A stretch of DNA of 64,000 nucleotides from Halobium salinum (GCF_026586625.1 NZ_JAODIW010000010.1:582755-646754); one strand, 5' to 3'. Counted from the stretch's first letter, positions 35,544-44,846 are shown. Translations and numbers: made by a program. The notes: generated from the letters alone by a model not told the origin.

Positions 35544-36263
35544 CTACTCCACGGTCCCGGTCGCGTCGACGGCCACCCCGTCGGCGCCGAACGAGACCGG
35601 GTGGATATCCGTATCCACGTCGGTCCCGCGCATCTTCACGACCTGGACGCCCCGGCGCATCCCGTCACCCTCGAGGTAGTTGTGCATGAACACGACGCCG
35701 TGGGCGAGGTAGTGCTCGTCGGAGTAGGAACTGGGGTCGGTCATCTCGGCGATGAGGACGACGGTGGCGTCGGTGCGCTTGAGCGAGGAGAGAAAGCCGA
35801 TGAGGGTGTCCTCGTCGTCGTCGAGGAAGTACCGCAACAGCATCGTCGAGTCGATGACCAGCCGCTTGATGTCGCGGGACTCGACGAAGCTCACGATGCG
35901 GTTCGTGAGGTTCGACTTGTCGTAGCGGTCGCCCGGCAACCCGAAGAAGCGCTTCCCGTCGTTCGAGAAGGCGTCGAGGAAGGTGACGCGGTCGCTCTTG
36001 ACCGCGCGGCCGAAGTCGAACTCGTAGTTCGCCATGTCCTCGACGATGTCCTCTTTCGTCTCGTGCATGCTCAGGAACAGACACCGCTCGCCACGGAGGG
36101 CGCCCGCGGTGACGAACTGTGAGGAGAAGGTGGTCTTGCCGCTGCCCGGAGGGCCACAGACGACGTACAGTCGGCCGGCGGGGAGCCCCCCGTCGACGAG
36201 GTCGTCGAAACCGTCGACGCCGCTCGAGATACGCATGGGGAGGGTCTTGGACGAACTCGACAT
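35544..36263 (-). CDS. KaiC/RAD55-family ATPase beside cheW
   Basis: 239 residues from ATG 36263. RISSGVDGFDDLVDGGLPAGRLYVVCGPPGSGKTTFSSQF is the single-domain KaiC N-half with an intact Walker A (37-45); MHETKEDIVEDMANYEFDF and RLVIDSTMLLRYFLDDDED give the Walker B region. Single-domain KaiC relatives control motility machines in archaea (ArlH; CirA in Haloferax). Its place next to chemotaxis genes suggests a motility-control role, which is inference. A long open frame upstream to 36599 is not used. Confidence 0.82.
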   Translation of the reverse strand: MSSSSKTLPMRISSGVDGFDDLVDGGLPAGRLYVVCGPPGSGKTTFSSQFVTAGALRGERCLFLSMHETKEDIVEDMANYEFDFGRAVKSDRVTFLDAFSNDGKRFFGLPGDRYDKSNLTNRIVSFVESRDIKRLVIDSTMLLRYFLDDDEDTLIGFLSSLKRTDATVVLIAEMTDPSSYSDEHYLAHGVVFMHNYLEGDGMRRGVQVVKMRGTDVDTDIHPVSFGADGVAVDATGTVE

Positions 36264-36451
36264 AAGGGTTCCCCCTCGGTTATCAGCTTTGAAAAAAACC
36301 GCGGGCCGACCGGCGAGGACGCCGGACGGGGAGCCTCGGCGGTGGCGTCGCCGCCGCCGAAACGACACGCCCCGGGTCGCCTCGGGTCGGGTCGGTGTGG
36401 CGGGTCGTTCGCGGTGGGTCGCTCTCGGGAATCGGTCGCCGGAAGCCGTGG

Positions 36452-36880
36452 TCAGCGGGCGGCGAGCGGGTCCACCCAGACGACGAACCCGTCCTCGCGC
36501 TTGACGACGCCGCGGACCCCCTCGTCGTCGGAGAGCGTGGAGTCGTCGAGCGAGTCGGGGTCGACGGTGATGACCTGGTACACCTCGTCGACGACCCACC
36601 CCATCGCGCCGCCGTCGCCGGCCTCGTCGGGGTCGAAGACGACGATGCGGTTTCGCCCCTCGCCGGCGCCCGACGCGTGGATGTCGAACACCTTCTTCGG
36701 GTCGACGATGGAGGTGGTCCGCCCGCGGAGGTCCATCACGCCCTCGACGTGGGGCGGCGAGTTGGGGATGCGCGTCAGCTCGCCGGCGTCGACGATCTCG
36801 TCGATGTAACTGATGTCGAGGCAGTACGACTCGTCGCCGAGCCCGAACTCCAGCACCTGCGTGGTCGCGGCACGTGACAT
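36452..36880 (-). CDS. cheW: Chemotaxis coupling protein CheW
   Basis: 142 residues. CheW beta-barrel landmarks: TQVLEFGLGDESYCLDISYIDEIVD, LTRIPNSPPHVEGVMDLRGRTTSIVDPKKVF, RIVVFDP, GWVVDEVYQVITV. It links transducer proteins to CheA. A TTTA box at 36908-36911 lies about 29 bases before the ATG, so a near-leaderless mRNA. It is divergent from cheB, unlike the continuous che operons of bacteria. Confidence 0.93.
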   Translation of the reverse strand: MSRAATTQVLEFGLGDESYCLDISYIDEIVDAGELTRIPNSPPHVEGVMDLRGRTTSIVDPKKVFDIHASGAGEGRNRIVVFDPDEAGDGGAMGWVVDEVYQVITVDPDSLDDSTLSDDEGVRGVVKREDGFVVWVDPLAAR

Positions 36881-36907
36881 TTGACTGAACCTCGAAACGG
36901 CCGGAGG

Positions 36908-36911
36908 TAAA
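36908..36911 (-). promoter_or_regulatory. TATA-like box of cheW
   Basis: Minus strand ATAGCTTTACC; centre about 29 bases before ATG 36880. It sits back-to-back with the cheB box at 36954. Confidence 0.55.
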
Positions 36912-36953
36912 GCTATCCCCAGGATTATCAGCCGTGATTCTCGGGGCGGTGTC

Positions 36954-36959
36954 TTTATT
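36954..36959 (+). promoter_or_regulatory. TATA-like box of the cheB operon
   Basis: TTTATT in ggtgtctttattcgg. Transcription would start near 36983 and leave a leader of about 85 bases before cheB, which fits the presence of a Shine-Dalgarno at 37060. Confidence 0.6.
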
Positions 36960-37059
36960 CGGCCCGTTCGGGTAGCGTTTCCCGAGCGAAATGTACGGGG
37001 AACGAACGGACGGAGGTGGTCGCGGGCGACCCGCCGAGGCGGGGCCGTCCCTCGGTCAC

Positions 37060-37064
37060 GGAGG
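37060..37064 (+). promoter_or_regulatory. Shine-Dalgarno that decides the cheB start
   Basis: GGAGG with five bases before GTG 37070, the ideal spacing; the alternative GTG 37064 overlaps the motif and ATG/GTG codons further upstream have no such signal. Confidence 0.65.
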
Positions 37065-37069
37065 TGCCG

Positions 37070-38260
37070 GTGCCGAGCGATAGCCCGCGGGCGGTCGTCG
37101 TCGACGACTCCCGGTTCATGCGCGGACTCATCGGCGACGTGCTCGCCGAGGGCGGCGTCGAGGTCGTCGGCGAGGCCGCCGACGGGAGCGACGCGGTCCG
37201 CGTCGTCGCCGAACACCGCCCCGACGTGGTGACGATGGATTTGGAGATGCCGGAGATGAACGGCATCGACGCGGTCGAGGCGGTTATGGCCGAGGTCCCG
37301 ACGCCAATCCTCATGCTCTCCGCCCACACCGAGGACGGCGCCGAGGTGACGTTCGAGGCGCTCGACCGCGGTGCGGTCGACTTCTTCACCAAACCCGGCG
37401 GCGAGATATCGACGGGCGTCAGCCGACGCAAGGCACAGCTCGTCGAGAAGGTCCGCGAGGTGGCGACGGCCGACGTGTCGACGCCGCTCGCGCGGTCGAG
37501 CGCCGGCGTGGACGGCCCGTCCGGTTCGCGGGCGGGTCCGGGTGGAAGACGGACGCCGGCGGTCGGCTCCTCGTCTCCGGCGGGACCGACCGACGGTGGC
37601 GGCACCGACACCCGACAGGCCGGGTCGGCCTCGGTCTCGAACTCGACGGCGGGGCCGACGACCGACGCCTACGTCGCGAACCCGACGCTGGTCGTCGGCG
37701 CGTCGACCGGCGGCCCGAACGCCGTCGAGCGCGTGCTCTCCGAACTTCCGCGCGCCGCCGACTTCCGCGTACTCGTCGTCCAGCACATGCCGGCGGCGTT
37801 CACCCGCCGGTTCGCGGAGCGCCTCGACGCGAAGAGCGACTACGACGTGTACGAGGCGACCGACGGCGCACGCATCGGCGGCGGCGAGGCGCTCGTCGCC
37901 GAAGGTGACACGAACACCCTCGTGTCCGGGTACGCGAACGGTCGACTGCGGGTTCGACTCACCGACGAGGACTACGACAAGGGCGTTCAGCCGTCGGTCG
38001 ACGTGACGATGGAGTCGGCCGCCGAGGCCGTGACTGGCCCGCTCGTCGGCGCGGTGCTGACCGGCATGGGGGCCGACGGCGCCGCCGGCATCCGCGCGAT
38101 GTCACGAGCGGGCGGACACACGCTCGCCGAGAGCGAAGAGTCGGCGACGATTTACGGGATGCCGAAGCGGGCAATCGCGACCGGTGCCGTCGACGACGTG
38201 CGCCCCATCGACGCGGTCGCGAGCGGCATCTGCGACGCGGTCAGGGATGGTACGAGATGA
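37070..38260 (+). CDS. cheB: Chemotaxis methylesterase/deamidase CheB
   Basis: 396 residues from GTG 37070. Receiver domain with VVVDDSRF, phosphorylation Asp57 in VVTMDLEMPEMNG and Lys in FFTKPGG; then an 80-residue Gly/Ser/Thr linker; then the catalytic domain with Ser212 in VVGASTGGPNAV, His in VVQHMPAAFT and Asp in TGMGADGAAG. It demethylates and deamidates transducer glutamates for adaptation. First gene of a tightly overlapping operon (ATGA with cheA). Confidence 0.95.
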   Translation: MPSDSPRAVVVDDSRFMRGLIGDVLAEGGVEVVGEAADGSDAVRVVAEHRPDVVTMDLEMPEMNGIDAVEAVMAEVPTPILMLSAHTEDGAEVTFEALDRGAVDFFTKPGGEISTGVSRRKAQLVEKVREVATADVSTPLARSSAGVDGPSGSRAGPGGRRTPAVGSSSPAGPTDGGGTDTRQAGSASVSNSTAGPTTDAYVANPTLVVGASTGGPNAVERVLSELPRAADFRVLVVQHMPAAFTRRFAERLDAKSDYDVYEATDGARIGGGEALVAEGDTNTLVSGYANGRLRVRLTDEDYDKGVQPSVDVTMESAAEAVTGPLVGAVLTGMGADGAAGIRAMSRAGGHTLAESEESATIYGMPKRAIATGAVDDVRPIDAVASGICDAVRDGTR

Positions 38261-40635
38261 CGAGTGACCACACACAGGCGTTCATACACGAGGCCGAAGA
38301 GGGTATCACCGAGCTGAACAACGCGTTGCTGGCGCTGGAGGCCGACCCCGACGACCGCTCGGCGATGGACGGCATCTTCCGCGTCGCCCACACGCTGAAG
38401 GGCAACGCCGCGGCGATGGGGTTCACCGACGCCAGCGGCCTCGCCCACGCGCTGGAGGACCTCCTCGACGAGGTCCGCGCCGACGAAATCGAGGTGTCCC
38501 CGGAGCTGATGGACCTCCTGTTCGCCGGCGTCGACGAACTGGAGGCGATGCTGGGTGAGATTGCCGAACACGGCGAGTCCTACACCGACCCCTCGGACAC
38601 CGAGGCGCGCGTCCGCGCCGTGATGGACGCCGGCGGCGTCGACGAGAACGGCCTCGGGGCGCGCGTCGGTTCGGACACCGGCGCCGAGAACGGCGTGGAC
38701 GCCGACACCGAACCCACCGAGGCCGACGGAGCCGAGACCGACGCGGCCGCAGACGACACCGGCCCTGTCGATGCCGACACCGAGTCCACCGACGACGCCG
38801 ACCTCCCGCTCTCGGCGGACGAGGTGCGCGCGGTGGCCGACCTCGCGGCCGAGGCGGACGGCCGGCTGTTCAGCGCCCGCGTCTCGGTCGGGGACAGCGC
38901 GATGAAGGGCGTCGACGCGATGTTCGCCGTCCGCGCCGTCGAAGGAACGTTCGCCGACTTCCGGACCGTCCCCGACCGCGCGGCCGTCGAGGAGGGCGAC
39001 TACGGGGAGGCGTTCGACGTGTTCGTCGCCGCCGAGGACGCGACGGCGGTGGAGTCGACGCTCGACGGCGTGAGCCAGGTCGACTCCGTCGTCGTCAGCG
39101 ACGTGACCGACGCGTTCGACGCCGACGCGGCCGCCGGTGAGCCGGTCGACGCCGACGACGGGACGGCGACCGACGACCGAGGGGTCGGGGAGCGGGCTCA
39201 CGACGGCGCCGACGAGACGGAAGAGGAGACGACCGAAGGCACCGAAGCCGACGACGGCACCGAAGCCGACGACGGCGCCGGGGCCGGTGCTGGCGCCGGT
39301 GCCGACGACGGCGCCGAGACCGACGACAGCGGCGACGCCGATAGCGTCGGCGACACGACGTCGGACTCGCCGCCCGAGAAGAGCACCGAGTCGAGTCGGG
39401 ACGACATCGCCTCCGTCCGGGTGGACGTAGACCAGCTCGACGAGCTGTACGGGCTGGTCGAACAGCTGGTGACGAGCCGCATCAAACTCCGCCGAGAGAT
39501 GGAGGCGGTCGGCGCGGAGAAGTCCGAGAACCTGGACGAACTGGACAAGATATCCTCGAATCTCCAGAACACCGTGATGGACATGCGGCTCATCCCGCTG
39601 AAGAAGGTCGTCAACACCTTCCCGCGGCTGGTTCGGGACGTCGCCCGCGACCAGGGCAAGCAGGTCGCCTTCGACATCGAGGGCGAGGACATCGAACTCG
39701 ACCGGACCATCCTCACGGAGATTCGCGACCCCCTGATGCACATCCTGCGCAACGCGGTCGACCACGGCATCGAGTCGCCCGAGGAGCGCGAGGCGGCCGG
39801 CAAGGAGCCGAAGGGGACCATCGAGCTGACCGCGACCCGCGAGCGCGACCACGTCACCATCCGGGTCGCGGACGACGGCGCCGGCCTCGACGTGGAGCGC
39901 ATCCGCGAGAAGGCCGTCGAGAAGGGCGTGAAGACCCCCGGCGAACTGGAGGAGATGACGGACTCCGAGGTGTACGACCTCGTGTTCCACCCCGGCTTCT
40001 CGACGAACGACGAGGTGACCGACGTCTCGGGTCGCGGCGTCGGGATGGACGTGGTCCACTCCACGGTCAAACAGCTCGACGGGAGCGTGAGCGTCGACTC
40101 CGAGCCGGGCGCGGGGACGACAGTCTCCCTGCGCCTGCCGGTCACCGTCGCCATCGTGAAGGTGATGTTCGTCGAGGTCGCCGGCACCGAGTACGGCATC
40201 CCGGTGAAGAACATCGACGAGGTCGCTCGCGCCCGCGACGTGCGGACGGTCAACGGCCGCGAGGTCGTCGAACACGACGACGACATCTTCCCGGTCGTCC
40301 GCCTCGGCGACGTGCTGGGCGAGACCGCCGCCAGGGCCGCGAGCGGGGAGCCGCCGGCCGCGGCCGACGGCGGCTCCGTACAGACCGGTTCGGACCCGCC
40401 CGGGACGACCGACGACGCGGCGACCGCCGGCGTCGGCGGCGGCGAGGACGGGATGCTGTTGCGCATCCGGCCCGAGAAGCGCGCCGTCGCGCTCCACTGC
40501 GACGCCGTCCTCGACCAGGAGGAGGTGGTGGTCAAACCGCTCGAAGGCGTGTTGTCGGGCATCCCCGGCCTCTCGGGGACCGCCGTCCTCGGCGACGGGG
40601 ACGTGGTGACCATCCTCGACGTGGTGACGCTATGA
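38257..40635 (+). CDS. cheA: Chemotaxis histidine kinase CheA
   Basis: 792 residues. Order: Hpt/P1 with phospho-His45 (VAHTLKGNAAAMGF); a P2-like region around 180-290; a very acidic, repetitive linker around 295-385 (GTEADDGTEADDGAGAGAG type); P3 dimer helices (VDQLDELYGLVEQLVTSRIKLR); P4 with HILRNAVDHGIESPEE, DDGAGLD and GRGVGMDVV; P5 CheW-like to the end. All kinase boxes are present. It phosphorylates CheY and CheB. CheY itself is not in the window. Confidence 0.96.
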   Translation: MTSDHTQAFIHEAEEGITELNNALLALEADPDDRSAMDGIFRVAHTLKGNAAAMGFTDASGLAHALEDLLDEVRADEIEVSPELMDLLFAGVDELEAMLGEIAEHGESYTDPSDTEARVRAVMDAGGVDENGLGARVGSDTGAENGVDADTEPTEADGAETDAAADDTGPVDADTESTDDADLPLSADEVRAVADLAAEADGRLFSARVSVGDSAMKGVDAMFAVRAVEGTFADFRTVPDRAAVEEGDYGEAFDVFVAAEDATAVESTLDGVSQVDSVVVSDVTDAFDADAAAGEPVDADDGTATDDRGVGERAHDGADETEEETTEGTEADDGTEADDGAGAGAGAGADDGAETDDSGDADSVGDTTSDSPPEKSTESSRDDIASVRVDVDQLDELYGLVEQLVTSRIKLRREMEAVGAEKSENLDELDKISSNLQNTVMDMRLIPLKKVVNTFPRLVRDVARDQGKQVAFDIEGEDIELDRTILTEIRDPLMHILRNAVDHGIESPEEREAAGKEPKGTIELTATRERDHVTIRVADDGAGLDVERIREKAVEKGVKTPGELEEMTDSEVYDLVFHPGFSTNDEVTDVSGRGVGMDVVHSTVKQLDGSVSVDSEPGAGTTVSLRLPVTVAIVKVMFVEVAGTEYGIPVKNIDEVARARDVRTVNGREVVEHDDDIFPVVRLGDVLGETAARAASGEPPAAADGGSVQTGSDPPGTTDDAATAGVGGGEDGMLLRIRPEKRAVALHCDAVLDQEEVVVKPLEGVLSGIPGLSGTAVLGDGDVVTILDVVTL

Positions 40636-41465
40636 GCCGCTCCCGGAAGCGGGACGACGCCGGCTTCGGCCGCGTCGTCGAGTTCGTCGCCGACAGCGTC
40701 GACTTCGAGCCGGACTACTACAACGACGACTACCTCGGCCGGCGGGTCACCGCGCGGATGCGCCGACGCGACGCCGACAGCTACGACGCGTACCTCCGCG
40801 AGCTCCGTTCCGACTCCGAGGAGCAGGCCGCCCTGCTCGACGCGCTGACGGTGAACGTCACGAGCTTCTTCCGCAACGTCGAGATGTGGGAGGCCCTCCG
40901 GCCCGTCCTGCGCGAGTTGACGAGCGAGCACCGCCGGGTTCGGGTGTGGAACGCGCCGTGTGCCGACGGCCGCGAGCCGTACTCGCTGTCGATGCTCGCC
41001 CACGACGACCCCGACATCAACGAACGGCGCCTCCGCATCACCGCGACCGACATCGACGGCGCCGCCCTCGACGCCGCGCGCGAGGGCGTCTACGAGACGA
41101 CCCGGACGACCGACATCGGCGAGGAGCTCTCGCCGCTCTCCGACCCCGAACAGTACGTCGAACGCGACGGGGACAGCTTCCGCGTCAGGGACGGAATCAA
41201 GCGCCCCATCTCGTTCGAGCGCCACGACCTCATCCGGGACGAGGCGAAGTCGGGGTTCCACCTCGTGTTCTGTCGGAACCTGCTCATCTATATCGACACG
41301 GAGTACAAGCGGCCGGTGTACGACACCGTGACCGGGGCGTTGGAGCCGGGGGGCTACTTCGTCGTCGGGATGACCGAGTCGCTCCCGCGCGACCTGCGGG
41401 GTGGGTTCGAGACGGTCGACAAGCGTCGACGCATCTACCGGCGGCGGGAGGCCGGGGAGGAGTAG
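40632..41465 (+). CDS. cheR: Chemotaxis methyltransferase CheR
   Basis: 277 residues, ATGA overlap with cheA. N-terminal helical domain with YLGRRVTARMRRR, then the SAM-binding motif VWNAPCADGREPYSLSML and ITATDIDGAALDAAREGVY, RHDLIRDEAKSGFHLVFCRNLLIYI. It methylates transducer glutamates. The usual GCSTGEEPYS motif appears as PCADGREPYS, a common archaeal variant. Confidence 0.95.
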   Translation: MSRSRKRDDAGFGRVVEFVADSVDFEPDYYNDDYLGRRVTARMRRRDADSYDAYLRELRSDSEEQAALLDALTVNVTSFFRNVEMWEALRPVLRELTSEHRRVRVWNAPCADGREPYSLSMLAHDDPDINERRLRITATDIDGAALDAAREGVYETTRTTDIGEELSPLSDPEQYVERDGDSFRVRDGIKRPISFERHDLIRDEAKSGFHLVFCRNLLIYIDTEYKRPVYDTVTGALEPGGYFVVGMTESLPRDLRGGFETVDKRRRIYRRREAGEE

Positions 41466-41468
41466 GGG

Positions 41469-42704
41469 ATGTCGCTCTACCAACTGGCACACGACGGGGA
41501 CGCCGACACCCTCCTGACGAAGCTCAGGGAGAGCGAGAGCGCGGCGGTCCGCAAGCGCGCCGCCGAACTGCTGGGCGGGCTCGGCGAGGACCTCGACGAC
41601 GTCGACCGTCGGGAGGCCGTCGGCGGCCTCATCGAAGTCGCCGCCGGCGACGAGGAGGCGACGGTCCGCGGGGCCGCCATCGACGCGCTCGACGGGTTCG
41701 GCACCGGGGCGGTCGAACGCCTCCTCGCCGAGTTGACCGGCGTCGACCCGGAGGAGGGCGCCGACTGGGTGACGGCCAAACGCTTCGCGAAGGCGCTGTC
41801 GGCCGACCAACCCGAACTCCGGATGGCGGCCGCGAACGCGCTCGGCCGCATCGGCGACGGCGACGTCGTCCCGCGACTCGTCGGCGCGCTCGACGACCCG
41901 GACGCGAGGGTCAGACAGCGGGCCGCCGCCGCGCTGGGGAGCGTCGGTCACTCCCGCGCCATCGGCCCGCTGTCCGGCCTGCTCGAGGACGAGACGCCGG
42001 CGGTGAAGCGTGCGGCCGCCGACGCGCTGGCGATGCTCGACGGCGACGCCGCGCTGGCCCCGTTGCTCTCCCTCCTCGACGACGACGGCGAGACCCTGCG
42101 GTGGATCGCGGCGAGCGCGCTCGGCAACGCGAGCAGCGCGAAGCCGGTGCCCGCGCTCGCGGCGGCGCTCACCGACGAGAGCGAGCCCGTGCGACGCTCG
42201 GCGGTGTTCTCCATCGTCCAGCTGTTGTCGAACGCGCCGCAGGCCCGGAGCCACAAGGTCCGCCAGGCCGTCGTCTCCGAGCTCACGGCGGTCGACGACG
42301 CCGCCGTCGTCGACCCGCTCGTCGCCATCCTCTCGGAGGGGAGCCAGCGGCCGCCCCGGCGGAACGCGGCGTGGCTGCTCGGACGGGTCGGGAGCGCCGA
42401 GAGTCGGGACGCCGTCGGCGACGCGCTCGTCGACGCGCTCGTCGACGACGACTCGACGGTGTCGCAGTTCGCGGCGACCAGTCTGACGAACGTCGGCGGG
42501 GAGCGCGTCGAGCGACGACTGCTCGACCTCGTCGCCGACGGGGCCGTCGCCGACGACGCCCGGGCGAAGGCCGTGTTCGTCCTCGGGCAGGTCGGCGGCG
42601 ACCGCTCCCGCGAGCGCCTCGAACGGCTCACGAACGAGGCCGAGGACAAGGAGGTCCGGAAGCGGGCGTTCTCGGCCCTGTCGAAGCTCGGAGGCCACGC
42701 ATGA
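41469..42704 (+). CDS. HEAT-repeat protein of the che operon
   Basis: 411 residues composed almost wholly of PBS-lyase-type HEAT repeats of about 31 residues (for example VRQRAAAALGSVGHSRAIGPL, VKRAAADALAMLDGDAALAPL). About 11 repeats, no TM. In Halobacterium a HEAT protein of this type sits beside cheF and was reported to interact with the CheY/CheC/CheD-CheF set. It starts 3 bases after cheR and overlaps cheF (ATGA), so it belongs to the operon; it probably works as a scaffold at the archaellum switch. Confidence 0.88.
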   Translation: MSLYQLAHDGDADTLLTKLRESESAAVRKRAAELLGGLGEDLDDVDRREAVGGLIEVAAGDEEATVRGAAIDALDGFGTGAVERLLAELTGVDPEEGADWVTAKRFAKALSADQPELRMAAANALGRIGDGDVVPRLVGALDDPDARVRQRAAAALGSVGHSRAIGPLSGLLEDETPAVKRAAADALAMLDGDAALAPLLSLLDDDGETLRWIAASALGNASSAKPVPALAAALTDESEPVRRSAVFSIVQLLSNAPQARSHKVRQAVVSELTAVDDAAVVDPLVAILSEGSQRPPRRNAAWLLGRVGSAESRDAVGDALVDALVDDDSTVSQFAATSLTNVGGERVERRLLDLVADGAVADDARAKAVFVLGQVGGDRSRERLERLTNEAEDKEVRKRAFSALSKLGGHA

Positions 42705-43567
42705 GCGAGGAGTACAAGATATCAGACGTACGCGGCCGGTTCATGCAGCCGGTGAAGGAGGGCCGCCGACTCAACGACCCGAGTTGGACGAACGGCCGCA
42801 TCGTCCTGTCGAACAAGCGGCTCGTCCTCGCCGGCAACGGTGGGAAGCGCACCGTCCCGCTCTCGAAGGTGGAGGGGCTCGGCGGGCGTCACGACGCCTC
42901 GCAGGCGGTCGCCCGCGTCTCCGGCTACACGAGTCTCCCCTTCGACGGCGGCGAGAACGTCGTCCTCGTCGCCACCGAGGACCACGACACCCTCGAGGGA
43001 GACCTCTACCGAGCGTTCCTCGACCAGGAGGTCGTCTACGCGAAGCATCCGGCGGTCGCCGGGGGGGTCGTCCAGGACAGCGTCTGGGAGCAGGCGCGGG
43101 TGAAGGTCGGCGACGACTCGCTCGACGTGGCGACGAAGAGCGGGGCGTTCGTCCAACTCGACCTCGACGACATCGGCGGCATCTCTACCGGCGAGCGGAC
43201 CGTCGAGGGGGAGATGCGAGGCGTCATCGAGGCCGAGCACACCGAGGGGGAGACGAGCGTCCAGACGCACCTCTCGGGGACGGAGCGCCAGTGCCGGTTC
43301 CTCGCGGCGTACCTCCAGAAGGGCGCCGAACGGAGCAAGGCGAACGTGGACCTCGACGAGAGCGACCGCGAGGTGCTGATGGCGCTGTACTCGGGCGTCT
43401 CGCCGTTCGAGATTCCGAACTTCCTCGGGATGGACACCGACCGCGTGGAGTCGATATTCGAACGACTCATCGAACTCGACGTGCTGGAGGAGGTGCGCGT
43501 CCGCCGCGAGGTGTCGCTGAAGCCGCGCGGGCGCAACATCGCCAGCGAGGCGATGAACGACCAGTAG
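42701..43567 (+). CDS. cheF: Archaeal taxis protein CheF
   Basis: 288 residues; ATGAG overlap with the HEAT gene. DUF439/CheF landmarks: YKISDVRGRFMQPVKEGRRL, WTNGRIVLSNKRLVL, ISTGERTVEGEMRGVIEAEH, and a C-terminal winged-helix ESDREVLMALYSGVSPFEIPNFLGM..RVESIFERL. CheF is archaea-specific and bridges the bacterial-type Che proteins (CheY, CheC, CheD) to the archaellum motor. Last gene of the operon; followed by a convergent gene 22 bases on. Confidence 0.93.
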   Translation: MSEEYKISDVRGRFMQPVKEGRRLNDPSWTNGRIVLSNKRLVLAGNGGKRTVPLSKVEGLGGRHDASQAVARVSGYTSLPFDGGENVVLVATEDHDTLEGDLYRAFLDQEVVYAKHPAVAGGVVQDSVWEQARVKVGDDSLDVATKSGAFVQLDLDDIGGISTGERTVEGEMRGVIEAEHTEGETSVQTHLSGTERQCRFLAAYLQKGAERSKANVDLDESDREVLMALYSGVSPFEIPNFLGMDTDRVESIFERLIELDVLEEVRVRREVSLKPRGRNIASEAMNDQ

Positions 43568-43589
43568 CGGGAACCGTCGGCTCCGTCCC

Positions 43590-44846
43590 TCAGCAGAACG
43601 GGCGGCGCTGTTCGAACTGTTCTTTGAGCGCCCGTCCGACGAGCGAGAGGTCCTCGAGGCGCAGCAGCGACACGATTCCACGGACCGTCCCCCGAGTCGC
43701 GCCGGCGAGCAGGTCCTCGTCCGTGCGCCGGAGGTCGCGCATGAACTCGTCGTAGCGCTCGTTCGAGGCGAGATAGACGAGGTTGCTCAGGAGCAGGCGC
43801 CGATGCATCTTCGGCGCCACGTCCTCGTGCCAGAGGTGGTCGTAGACGGCCATGTTCTCGGCGCCGGTGTCGCGCTCGTCCGGGATGAAGGCGCGGTCGA
43901 TAGTCGCCGCCGCGGCTCGGCCGGACTTCATGCAGACGTGGATGCCCTCACCCCAGAGGGGGTCGATGGTCGGGACGGTGTCGCCGATGGCGAGGAAGCT
44001 GTCGGTGCTCATGCGCCCCGGCGGCTGGATGTGCGCCGACCCGCGGTGTTGCTTCCCGGCGATGCGTTCTGCGTCCTCGAAGCGTGGGTCGCGGTCCAGC
44101 CAGTACTGGAGGTAGTCGTCGACGGTCATCCCCTCGCGGGCGTACCCGCGGTGGGCGTCGTTCTGGACGTAGCAGACGCCGACCTTCGCGGTGTCGGCGC
44201 CGGTGTGGAAAATCCACGAGTAGCCGCCGGGGGCGAGGTCGTGGTCCAACCGGAGCATCATCGCGTCCGTGAGGTCCGCGTAGCCCGCACAGTCGAGGTC
44301 GATTCCGTCGAGTTCGTACTCGATGCCGATAGCCTGTCGCTCGCGCTCGAGGTCGACGACGCCGAGTTTCTTGGCGAGCGGCGCCGCCGGGCCCGTGGCG
44401 TCGACGACGACGTCGGCGTACACCTCCTCGCCCCCGCTGTGACGGACGCCGACGAGTTCGTCGCCCTCCATCACCGGGGCGTTGGCCCGGGCGCCGAAGC
44501 GGACCTCGGCGCCGCGTTCGCGGGCGTCGCGCACGAGGAAGCGTTTGAACTCCGCGAACTCGAGGACGGCGCCGGGCCGGGGGTGGACGTAGTGGTCGTT
44601 CGGCGATTCGAGCACTACGTCGTCGGTGTAGTGCATCACCACGTCGTCCGGGAGGCCGAACGACGACAGCGCCGGCGGGAAGGTGCCGCCGGTGGACTTG
44701 TTGCTCCCGCGCGGGAAGTCCTCCTCCGGCTCCGCCTCGAGGAGGAGCACGTCGTAGTCCCGCGCCGCGAGTTCGCGGGCGCACTGGCCGCCGGCCGGGC
44801 CGGCGCCGGCGATGACCACCTCATATTGGTCGTCGCCGTGGTTCAC
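43590..44846 (-). CDS. Geranylgeranyl reductase family flavoprotein
   Basis: 418 residues from ATG 44846. GxGxxG Rossmann start VVIAGAGPAGGQCARELA, then EVYADVVVDATGPAA, a C-terminal DTVPTIDPLWGEGIHVCMKSGRAAA (GD and FAD-binding motif) and a basic-aromatic tail. Members hydrogenate isoprenoid double bonds in archaeal lipids or menaquinone side chains. PxxYxW-type substrate motif is represented by GGYSWIFHTGADTAKVG. Which isoprenoid is reduced cannot be told. Confidence 0.85.
   Translation of the reverse strand: MNHGDDQYEVVIAGAGPAGGQCARELAARDYDVLLLEAEPEEDFPRGSNKSTGGTFPPALSSFGLPDDVVMHYTDDVVLESPNDHYVHPRPGAVLEFAEFKRFLVRDARERGAEVRFGARANAPVMEGDELVGVRHSGGEEVYADVVVDATGPAAPLAKKLGVVDLERERQAIGIEYELDGIDLDCAGYADLTDAMMLRLDHDLAPGGYSWIFHTGADTAKVGVCYVQNDAHRGYAREGMTVDDYLQYWLDRDPRFEDAERIAGKQHRGSAHIQPPGRMSTDSFLAIGDTVPTIDPLWGEGIHVCMKSGRAAAATIDRAFIPDERDTGAENMAVYDHLWHEDVAPKMHRRLLLSNLVYLASNERYDEFMRDLRRTDEDLLAGATRGTVRGIVSLLRLEDLSLVGRALKEQFEQRRPFC

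Noticed and set aside
38152-40497. 781-codon open frame antisense to cheA (and a 1166-codon frame at 39198-42698)
   Set aside because: Mirror of acidic, GC3-rich coding sequence in the opposite frame; composition is Arg/Val/His-rich without domain character, while the plus strand codes intact CheA, CheR and HEAT proteins.
40886-42700. Upstream extension of the cheF frame (open from 40886)
   Set aside because: The extension is Arg/Pro-rich low-complexity reading of cheR and HEAT genes in another frame; ATG 42701 overlaps the HEAT stop and begins family similarity.
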